The notes under the pieces were generated by a model. That model saw only the letters and a program-made list of their open reading frames with translations. It was not told the origin of the DNA and did no database searches. Below, piece by piece: positions 11,968 through 23,300 of a stretch of 64,000 nt of DNA (position 1 is its first letter; each line of letters starts with the position of its first letter). Source of the DNA: Calliopum simillimum (Eukaryota; Arthropoda; Insecta; Diptera; Lauxaniidae); assembly GCA_951812925.1 (NCBI GenBank), contig OX638370.1:81946004-82010003 (forward strand), given 5' to 3'. The position numbers were made by a program, and so were the translations under genes.

Positions 11968-13371
11968 TGAGCTAATAATAATACCAAAGATTCAAATTCA
12001 GGGCTGTTTTCCCAATTTTAATTATCGTTAGAATTTACCTGATTTCTTAACGTAATAATAACATACAACAGAAAAAGTTTTATTTTTTTAAATATCTATT
12101 AAAATTAATCGTGACATTAAAGGTATACGTATTCAACACAAACTCGTAAATTTTCGAGCCTCGTAAAATGTTACAAAAGGTAACACTGTTCAAACTGTCA
12201 AACATCGAACTAACGCACTTGTTCACACATTTACAAAAATGTGCTGTCCTAAGCTCGTAAACTTTACATGCATACACTTTTACTAGTTTACGCGTTTTGT
12301 GATATACCCCTGTAAGGAAATCCGTGTACCTCGAAAAAGTAAGAAAAAAAAAAAAAATAAAGAATTCAATTGATTCGTTGTATAGCTATTTTTTATAAGT
12401 CCATATTATATATGAACATTGTTAATTATATCTTGATGCTGACGTTAATTTAAGGTTTTCATATGAAAATTCTAATTTGTACAACTAAATGCTTTTTTGA
12501 AATTTCGAGTTAAAATAATTTTTCTCGAATTATATACGTAAAAACGTAATCTTTGCCATAGAAATTAAATGGGAATAAAACATTCTGTTTTCGCCGTCCA
12601 CAGGATAGATCTATGAAAATGAATATACCGGAGTATTCTCTCTAAATTTGATACTAAATCATAAGCTAATAGAACCGAAAATGATCAAAAAAAAAAAAAA
12701 AAAACAGCCTCTTAGCGTTTTAGATTATAAATTTGTAGCTTTAAAAATTTAATATTCTGAAGATAGTATTATTATATGTATTTACAATGTTGTTATTTTA
12801 TTTAGAAACAATTTTTTTATTATTTTTAAAAATAGTACGTATACAAAAATTAAGTAAACAATCACAAATGAGCTACATTGCATTTTATATACCTATTTAT
12901 ACAGATATAATAAAAATTTACAATCATTAATATACATAATTTTACTAATGGTATTTTAGGAGTTTTTACACATTACGCATAAGAATTGAATACTAAGTAA
13001 CAATATCCAATAGTAACACACAACTTATTTGTTTTTCAGTTTTTATTGTCGATTGTGGGGATTTAGGGCCTCTTATTTATGAAGCTGAGCTTAGCTTTTT
13101 CTATCACATCAGAGTAACTTATTTATCATTCCTTAAAAAAACAGAAAACTCTACCCCCAAACATTCTTTTAATACATTTGGCAACGAATAGCCACATTAA
13201 ACTTAAAGTTTTAATTTTTCCAAATGGATTCATACTTTCACAGCTTAGATCCTTTGAAATAATGGTATGGAGTCGAGATACCTTTACTCAAATGGATGAT
13301 AGTGCGAAAAAAAGGTTTTGGATTGAAATCCAAAAAGTTAAAACGTAAAGTTTAATGAATGCGATTATGGG
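11968..13371. other. Intergenic A-B, left part
   Basis: 3' flank of gene A with a possible poly(A) site, then AT-rich sequence with homopolymer runs. No gene or repeat family recognised. Confidence 0.4.
12356..12361 (+). terminator. Candidate poly(A) signal of gene A
   Basis: AATAAA lies about 390 bases after the gene A stop and directly follows a 14-base A tract. It is the clearest canonical hexamer in the 3' flank, but other weaker ones exist in this AT-rich stretch. Confidence 0.35.
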
Positions 13372-14152
13372 CCTTATCATGAATAAATATTCTCGAGGAT
13401 TTTTTCCCAGGGTTCCCAGCATGCAATCCAAAAAAAATTAAACATTGAGACTTCTCACTTACTCAGCTTCCTACAAAGTGTGAAGATTTGGAGATTTATT
13501 TGGCCGAGCTCGTAGACCATCACCAATTTTGTACTTTTACTTTGTTTTGATTGTTTTTTATGAAATTTAGATATTTATATTTTGTTTCTTTTGTAGGTAA
13601 TGATGCCAACTTTTAATTTTCAAAATCCACTAAAATGAATAAAAAGCATTTCACATATACTACTACAAAAAAATTTGTTATTTTTTAATAATAGCTGATC
13701 TTTTTCGGTAATAATGTGTAATAATATAATAACTGAGTTCCAAATTTAAGCTTCTTCAGTGGATTACTTAAAGTAAACTTACATATGTTTAAAACATCTT
13801 TGAAATGGAATGCCTTATAGTGATTAGAACAATTTTTATAGCGTATTTAAAATTGAGAAAAGCACTAAAAACACATTGATCACTAACCCACTTTGTTCGC
13901 ATTTTAATTTTCAAAAAGCTCTAAGTCTGGTGAGAAAAGCACTAAGTTGGCATCACTGCGTCAAAGCCAAATGAATAATAACAGGGCTGCATATTACTTT
14001 TTTAGCGAAAATTAAAAAAGAATTGGAACAAAAAAAGTATCCTTGCTAGAAATGAAATTTCCATTATCAAAATATTACCGATTACAAATGCTCCCTCTCC
14101 AGAAAATAATATATTCTCGAGTTTCTAGACAAATTCATGATAAAGCCCACTA
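13372..14152. mobile_element. DNA element with CCTTATCATGAAT termini
   Basis: Left end gggCCTTATCATGAATaaatattctcga; right end ...attcATGATAAaGCCC, inverted. The 13780-14150 part aligns with 51895-52208 elsewhere in the window ('tctttgaaatgga-tg' and 'gaaatgaaatttccatt' stretches), showing at least two copies. It lies between the 3' ends of genes A and B. Confidence 0.65.
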
Positions 14153-14304
14153 TTTACTGTAAGTGTGATATAAATATGTCTGAAAACAGCGATTTATGAT
14201 AAATCCAATTATATCTTGGAATTATGACGTGATAGAAATAAACCAAGTTGGGCTATAAAAACTGCAAATTGAAAAACCTTTGTAGTACTGTGTAAGGGAT
14301 TTAA

Positions 14305-17300
14305 TTATTTCAGTGCTTTTGCATAGTGTTCCTTGTTGGTGTGTTTCAAATACAGAACAATACTGAAATGATAAAGTTTTAGTACAATTTTAATAACAAA
14401 ATTAAAAACTTTTAAACTTACGCCAAAAATGCTAGTGCAATCAGGTACAAGACAGCACTAACAACATTAAATAAACCTGGAAATGTTGTCAAAGACTGCT
14501 GATAAATTAAGGTGTACAAAGGTGCTGCGACAAATGGAGCCAAAGATTGCATAACGTTTTTTATTGAGAAAATTTTACCTGTAATACAAAACAGAGAATT
14601 CAAAATTTAATCACAATAAATTGATAAATTAATTATATTAATCGTTTAATTGATAACATTAATTGATTTATTAATCATGTTTTGAAATGAGTAAAAAGAA
14701 AACCAACCCAAATCCGTTGTTGACACAATATTGGTAATAATTGTGTGGCACATGGGTCCACCAATCGAATTAAAAACACCAGCCGCAATACCTAAATATA
14801 AATGCCAAGATTCTGTAGCTAAGCCTCTTATAAGAGAACTTAGTACGTGACTTATGAAGGCCAGCATAGCAAGTGTAACGACAGATAAGCGAAAAACCTA
14901 AAACAATAAATGTTTTAAAAAAGTACCATCTTATTCGAATGTTTATCGTACTTTTCGCAAAATCAAAAAACCCAACAGCGCTCCAATCACAGGCACCGAG
15001 TGACTTACGGTTTCCAAGTAAGTGTACTCACGCACTGTCCAATGGAATTTCTCGCGTACAAATAAATACATTACGTTCATGGCGCCATCTTTAATAAAAA
15101 AATATTATATATAATATTAAAGATATCAAATTCAAGTGATGTATCAATAGAAAAATTACCTATTACAAAGATATTTAGGAACATAGTGCCTGTTACTAAT
15201 ATTATTATGCTGCGATCGTAGCAAGGCCTTTGCTTAAAACAGCTGTGAAACATATCCCTGATATGTTCAAAACTGAAGAGACCAATATTTTTTTTTTCTT
15301 CAAGTTCCGGTTGCTTTTCGTCTTTTATAGTTTGGTCTTTTGGTTTTTTTTCTAATTTTTCTGATATGGTTATGTTTTTACCATTCTTCTCAATCTTTTC
15401 GTTGTCCATTTGTATATCTCCTTTATTTGTTTCATTTTCATGTTCTTTTTGATAATGCAACGTTTCGGGCAGATAAATTATTGTAAAAACTGTTGCGATA
15501 CATAATGGCAGCCCTGATATGAGAAAAGTAACGGCAGCATTTGTTGCGGCGTATACATAACTGGAAAGCAATGAACCACTTACGGAACCAGTGAAGAGAA
15601 AAACTTCCATAAAAATCATTCTGAAAATAATATAAAAAAACAAAAATTATTTAAAATATGAAACCAGATTAGTCAAATTAGATACTGCCTATATGAGTAG
15701 TTGAACAAAAAGTAACATTTCCAGTTTTTGTCTTTTTGCTTTTTTTTGAAGAATCGTATGTAAATCTATGAACTACACATTCCATTGAATTTGGCGGTTC
15801 AAAGAATAACAGTTCCCAAGAAAACCGCGTTTTTCGTCGATTTCCGAACAAAAAGTAACATTTCCACTCCACATACAATTTTTTGTAGTTCTGACGAAAA
15901 ATTACATTTACCTATTTAATACTAATCACTAATCATAGTCTTCGTCGAACATTTTCAGTTGCTTTTATTACTCCCACAAGGCATCATTTCAGTTTAATGA
16001 TTATCAAAAGTAAAATTTCCAACATTTCCTGACAAAAGGTAACATTTCCAAATTTCAAACTCAGTTATTTATCTCCATTAATATGAAAGTTTTTAAATGT
16101 GTAAAAACGCGATTGTAAGGCACATTTTATTGATTTCAGAAAAAAAAGAAAACAACATGGAAATGTTACTTTTTGTTCGATTACTCCTCATGTATATATA
16201 TGAATCTTAAACTTATTTCAAAGTTCATGCCTTATCGTAAATCTGAAGGGAGTTTGCATTCTCGAGAATATACTCCCTCTCAGAGAGGGAGCACTAGAAG
16301 TAGTGAATATTTTATGAATGGAAACTCCCCTCCTCTTTTATTTTAATATCGTTGACATTTTCAGTTTGCAACGCTAATTTTTTCCAATACCGTAGAATAT
16401 TTGCACAAACAAAACATATGGCAACGCTGATTCTGTACAGTGTCAACGACATTTTGCGCAAACAACCAGTTTGCAACGCTGACTTTTTGCAAGACCGTAG
16501 ACATTTTGAACAAAAAAAAGAACATGTGGCATCGCTGTTTTGCCAAAGTAGAAATCTGCGAAATCGCAAGTGCGATTGCTGATGCGATCCTTTCACGCGT
16601 TTACCGCAATCTCAATAAAGAAAATATCTAAAAAAATATTAATATTTTTTAATAATATGTTTAAAAGAATAATGTAAATGTTTTAAGTGAAAAATTTGTT
16701 GAATAAAATTGCACTACACTCTGTGTAGTAAGTGAATTATGAAAGAAAAAAAAAAATGTAGAGAAAAATAATTAATGCGTAAATCAGTGGCGGCATCAGC
16801 AGCGGCAGAGACTTGCAGCAGATGGGTAAGTGATTTCACTATTCAACTTGAAAATTTGGTAAATATTAAGTCAATGAAAATCTATTACAATTTATCGAGA
16901 CATTTAATTTTGGAAATGTCTATACGGGGCGTTCCGCGTACGCGAAAACTCCTCTCTCAATTTACTCAATTAGCGTACGCGAAATCCAGTGAAGTTTTTT
17001 CCCCCGGGGAACTTGATTAATTTATGTACTGATCCGCGGCCGAAGGCCGCCGCGAAGCCGGTGTTGGATGTCTGACGGGTTTAAATCCTGAGCTGCGGCC
17101 GCAGGCCTCCCACTTACCCCTACTTTTATGTAAAATTACTGTTGTAACGAAGATGCGTACCGGGGGAAAAAACTTCACTGGATTTCGCGTACGCTAATTG
17201 AGTAAATTGAGAGAGAGAGAGGAGTTTTCGCGTACGCGGAACGCCCCGTATAGACAGACTCTTTAATTTTTCCATCGCAATTTCTTGAAAAATATGGCAC

Positions 17301-20300
17301 CAGAAAAGGCAGCGGGCACCGCCTAGATGATTGAAGGAAAGCTAAATTTTGATGTTTCCGATTTAAGCTATATTATCTGTGTTGTAGACGAGAGTTTTCA
17401 GTGTTTAATTAAGCACTTTAGAAGAACAGAGTTAACTCAGTGTTAACACGCTGCCGTCGAAAACAGCTATTGATTATGTTATACCCTTTACAGGTTGGAT
17501 GGGATTCGTTAGAATACCTGAAAATGTAAAATTCCTGTGACTATTCTGAACTTTTCTTAGGTCCATTTTTCCAAATTCGCGAAACAGACGGAGATATAGC
17601 CATCATCAGATCGGGATATAGCTTTATGAAAAACGGTATAAGTTCGGAACCCCTTGATGGATTTTTATAATATTGGTGTCATATGAAAGGTATTTTAATT
17701 GGCTACAAAATAAGTCTAAAGTTTTATATTCGAGTCATGATTTTCGAGGTATGACAAATTTTCGAAAATTTTGACCAGTTTTTTAAAGCACTATTTTTTC
17801 AAAAACTATGTTATTAATGCATAGTTTTGGTAACAAATTATGAAAGCCCAATTTATTTCCTTTTATTTGATACATAATTTGTACCTGATTTCCTTCATAA
17901 GTATATTTTTTATAGCAAAACAATAAAGTAAGCCAAAGAAATTTTCATGCAATTTACCAAAACATTACAATTGCACCGAAAACATTGCAATTGCATGAAC
18001 ATTTCTTTGGTTTACTTTTATGTTTTCCTATAAAAAAATATGCTAATGAAGAAAAACAAGGAACAAATTATATTAAATTAAAGGAAATAAATTGGGCTTT
18101 CATAATTTGTTACTAAAACTATATTAATAATAGTTTTTGGAAAACAAGTGCTTAAAAAAAAAAAAACAATACGAAGGTTTCTTGAACAATTCTAAGCATT
18201 TTATGCCTAGTACACTTTCTTCTTAAGGTGCCTACGTCTTGAGTAAACAAAGAGTTTTGCCTGCCGCGGGCGTTCAAAAGCCAAAAAGTCTCATCTAGCG
18301 ACCGAATCCCATCTTGAGTCATATATCATTTTAAAGCTTATATATTATCGGTACTTTGGAATTAATGCAAGACTCAAATCTAATTTGACTGGTCTAAAGA
18401 TTATTAGTCTTCAGTGGAATCATGAAGAATAGATGAAAAAATTATACATGGCTTTTCCATGGTGTCGCACGTGACCGTCGAACACATTTGAAGTAAAAAA
18501 GAAGTCAAAATAAAATAATTTTTATTTTGACAATAGGCTTAACTTATAGCTAGAGGGCTGTCCATAAACTCGGTGACAAAAAGTGACGCTGGAGCAGACC
18601 CCCCCTAGCGTCATGTGACGGTAACCGAAACCCCCCCTCCCCCCTATCTATATTTTTTTATGCATATACCAGTGCAAAAGTTTAAGTTGCCTTTTGAGCA
18701 CACTGATATGCACGTATTTTCACGAACAAATAGTCCTAAATAGCAGAAAAAAATAAATTCTCATTATAAGTTTATATTTATATTCATATTGATGTATCGA
18801 GCCCTAACCGCCAAAAAGGCATCTTTCCTTCAAATTTCATGACTGTTAAAAGTACCATTACGAAGTTATAGCGATAGAAATTTTGAATTTTGCACTACAA
18901 TGTATGCAAGAAAATTCAAAAAAAAATTCTACTGTAACATTTTTTTTTTTGTCAGTTAAGTCCTTTTGGCGGTTAAGGCTTGATATAGTTGCACTAGTTT
19001 TGTCATTTTTTTTAGACGGGTATTGAATTTTGAACTTTGAGTTATATTATTATGATAATGACCGCTTTTCTGGTAAAATTTCCTTCATAAACTACAATCA
19101 TTAAACTGACAGTTTCGCAGTATATCGGTGACGTTTAACGATTCTAAAGAATAAAAATTTATGTTTTCAAAATATTCCTCAGTTCACACTGAAAATGTGT
19201 TATAAATTTTTAATCATTATTTTCGTAAAATTACAAAACTAATATTTTTAAAATTGTAATTTAAAGTCAGTGGGTAATCAATCATTAAAGTTAGTTTTTA
19301 ATTCCGTATTTTAATTCAACCTAATTGATGAAGCCTCTATTCCAACTAAATTGATGGGGTTGCATCAAATTGAACTATACTGTGGAAGAGTACGCGGAAT
19401 GTAGACGAAGCAAATTAAATCTAGAAAAGACCTTTCAGTGGTACCGTAATTTAAGAAAACGTCCGAAATTTAAGAAAAAATCTGAAGCACCTTTTTCGAA
19501 AAATTGAACCTTACTGTAGAAGAGTACACGGAATGTAGATGTAGCAGTTAAAAATCATATTTAAAAAAGACCTTTCAGTTGCACCGAAATTTAAGAAAAC
19601 GTCACGCGGAACTCGAGTAGCGTTCTAAATTCAAGGCCTCGTTTTCAATTATATTAAATGGAGTTCCATGAAACTAAACTTAACTATGGAAGAACTCACG
19701 AAATGAAGTTAAGAACACTGCTTAAAAATGTATCATTCGTTCACTTTCTAAAAAATTAAAAAGGAAAGCATTAAATTTATTTTTTTATAATTTTTAATAA
19801 ATCTATATATAAATAGGCAAACAAAATCGGTTCAGTCCCTGTTTCTATACCTAAATCTCAACCGATTTGCTTGATTTTTTTTTTGTTGGAAAGGTTGTGA
19901 GGAGGAGCAGTGCATAGGACTATATCTTTTTAAAAATGGGCAGTGCCACGCCCCTAAATGAAAAAAAACGCTCTCACGGCCAAACCGCTGCATCGATTTT
20001 AACGAAATTTGGTATGGAGATAGGGTTAGCACTAAGAAACGATAATATGACCATTATGTTTTTCAATGGGCGGTGCCACGCCCCTAAATGGAAAAAACGC
20101 TCTCACGGCCAAACCGCTGCATCGATTTTAACGAAATTTGGTATGGAGATAGGGTTAGCACTAAGGAACGATAATATGACCATTATGTGTTCAATGGGCG
20201 GTGCCACGCCCCTAAATGGAAAAAACGCTCCCACGGTTAAACCACTGCATCGATTTTAACGAAATTTGGTATGGAGATAGGATTGGCCCTAAGGAACGAT

Positions 20301-23300
20301 AACATGACCATTATGTTTTCAGTGGGCGGGTTCACGCCCCTAAATGCAAAAAACGCTCTCACATTGAAACTACTGCATACGATTTTTTATTTTATGGTCA
20401 AATCAAAATGGTCGAATTTCGGCCACAAGGCGAACTCTAGTAAATTTAAATGTTTGGGCAAAGGATAAAGGTAAAACCTGGACCAATGAAGCTAAATTTC
20501 GCCAAACTTACAAATTTAGTCTTAAGGACCCCTTAAACCAATTTCTTCAACAAATTTTAAAGTTTACTTTTTCTTAAATTTCTCAAAACTGTGACAACTC
20601 AGTGCTTTTATAAAAATTTAGAGAATTGAAATGATTGAGTTACATTAAACAAAAGTTAAAATTTCTCTTTATAAACACTAACATTTGTATTTGTACATTA
20701 TGTACATTTATTTTTATAATCAGGCCTAATAGACTATGAGCCAGCGCTTGGCTGACCCTCCTCATAGTATCAAAGCTGAATTTTTTTGTGAGTGTTCTTC
20801 CAATAGTAGGTATGAACTTTTGTTCTAGTGAAATCCTGAGATGTGGTGCCTACGTGAGATATCGGGTGCAAAAGGTCGAGAAAAACAGTTTTTTGCAAAT
20901 ATCTCACTAACAGCTATATCTACAAAAAAATGAAGTGCCACAATTTTGTAGCCCAGCAAATTTCATATCGAAAGTGGTGCAAATTGTTTTTGTACGACCT
21001 ATAGCTTAGGAGATATGGTCCAGTGAAATTGGACCTTCCAATCCAACATATAAAATGCATAATATTTTTCATTTAGTCGGTCTATTTTTTAGTTTCAAAT
21101 TATGCACCAAAATTTGAGACCAATTTCACTGTTGTACAAAAAGTTATTCAGGCAGAAAGGTCGATAATATTAGTATCTCGCTAACGCTTATTTCTACAAA
21201 AAAATGGTTCTCTACAAATTTGTAGCTCAGAAAATTTCATATCAAAAGTGGTGCAAATTGTTTCCGTACGACCCATAGTTTAGGCGATATCCTATTTTAA
21301 GGTACTTTCAGCATGCAAATGTTCATAGTAATATGAATGTTGATTTTCAAAGTACTCTAACTACGCTTACGTCATAGAATCATGGCTGAATTTTTTTGTG
21401 GGTATTCTTCTAATAGGAAAAACTAACTTTTGGTTTAGTCAAACCATGAGAGGTGGTGCCTTCGCGAGATATCGAGCATAGTTATAGTAATTTGAAAATC
21501 AACTTTCAAAAAATCGATTTTCTCTACCTTTCGCACCCGATATCTCACGAAGGCACCACCGCTCATGGTTCGACTAAAACAAAAGTTAATACCCACTATT
21601 GGAAAAATACCCACCAAAAAATGCAGCCATGATACCTTGACGTAGACATAGTTATAGTAATTTCAAAATCAACATTAAAAAATCGATTTTCTCTAACTTT
21701 CGCACCCAAAATCTCACGAAGGCACCACCGCTCATGGTTCGACTAAAAAAAAAGTTAATACCAACTATTGGAAAAATACCCACCAAAAAATGCAGCCCTG
21801 ATACCATGTCGTAGGCATAGTTATTGCAATTTCCAAATCAACTTTCAAAAAACTGATTTTCTTTACCTTTTGCACCCGATATCTCGTGAATGCACCTCCT
21901 CACTGTTTAACTAAAACAAAAGTTAGAATTCCTTATTAGAAGAATACCCACAAAAAAATTCAGCCATGATTCTATGACGTAAGCGTAGTTAGAGTACTTT
22001 GAAAATCAACATTCATAGTACTATGAACATTTGCATGCTGAAAGTACCTTAAAATAGGATATCGCCTAAACTATGGGTCGTACGGAAACAATTTGCACCA
22101 CTTTTGATATGAAATTTTCTAAGCTACAAATTTGTAGAGAACCATTTTTTTGTAGAAATAAGCGTTAGCGAGATACTAATATTATCGACCTTTCTGCCTG
22201 AATAACTTTTTGTACAACAGTGAAATTGGTCTCAAATTTTGGTGCATAATTTGAAACTAAAAAATAGACCGACTAAATGAAAAATATTATGCATTTTATA
22301 TGTTGGATTGGAAGGTCCAATTTCACTGGACCATATCTCCTAAGCTATAGGTCGTACAAAAACAATTTGCACCACTTTCGATATGAAATTTGCTGGGCTA
22401 CAAAATTGTGGCACTTCATTTTTTTGTAGATATAGCTGTTAGTGAGATATTTGCAAAAAACTGTTTTTCTCGACCTTTTGCACCCGATATCTCACGTAGG
22501 CACCACCTCTCAGGATTTCACTAGAACAAAAGTTCATACCTACTATTGGAAGAACACTCACAAAAAAATTCAGCTTTGATACTATGAGGAGGGTCAGCCA
22601 AGCGCTGGCTCTCCGTCTATAACACTGAATACACTGTAGATTCGATAATCGTGAGAAATACGGAAATACTATTATTGAATTTAAAAGATTGCGATTGTTA
22701 ATTCGAAGTTCGTAGAGTCAAAACGGCCTATTAAATGAAATTACGATACTTCTCTGACAACCAAATCTTAAAAAATTAAGAAAATTTGATGTTCTTTTAC
22801 CTTTGAATAACTTTAGTTAAATTTTTAGTTTTTTTCTTCTGAAAAATAGGTTATTTTAAACGCCATCCCGTGACGCTTGCGAACCCCTCCCCCCCCTAGA
22901 AGCGTCACGGAGTTTATGGACAGCCCCTAGGCTATAATTGGTGCTAAGTTTGATTTTGGGCAGTTTTTCGTTTATAAAGTAATTGCTAAGAACCAAGACG
23001 GTCGCACGGGACAAAAACAGAATGGGTTTTCGCGGCCAACAGTTCAAACGACGATTTCAGGGAAACCTAGGGCAATATTTCAATGTGACTAATTTAAGAA
23101 TGTTGTGCATTGATGTCTCTTAAAAATTGTTTTGATTTTATCCAAAAATGATTTATCGCACGGAAATTTGTTTTTCACCATACAAATTTTTAATTGACAG
23201 CCTTATCATGTATGACGAACGAATAAAGTGACTGATTTTCACTCATTAATATCAACTTATTAAAACTTTTTATTAAGAACTTACTTTAACCTAAGCGTTC

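Larger units (their letters stand above)
18545..22937. mobile_element. 4.4 kb DNA element with AGGGGCTGTCCATAAACTC ends
   Basis: The left end 'agGGCTGTCCATAAACTCgG' (18554) is inverted at 22901-22927, and the match extends outward through 'ttatagc-tag'. C-runs sit just inside both ends (18599-18650, 22878-22898). It carries the tandem array at 19935-20360 and the giant palindrome at 20728-22622. No transposase frame survives, so it is non-autonomous. A degenerate relative lies at 49025-49425. Confidence 0.75.

Noticed and set aside
16352..16596. Cys-rich frames on both strands, zinc-finger-like by eye
   Set aside because: Cysteine spacing follows the 104-bp tandem duplication; no C2H2 or other known spacing.
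19936..20259. 107-residue frame with repeated ALTNDN-like peptides
   Set aside because: It runs exactly over the 128-132 bp tandem array; the protein repeat is a shadow of the DNA repeat.
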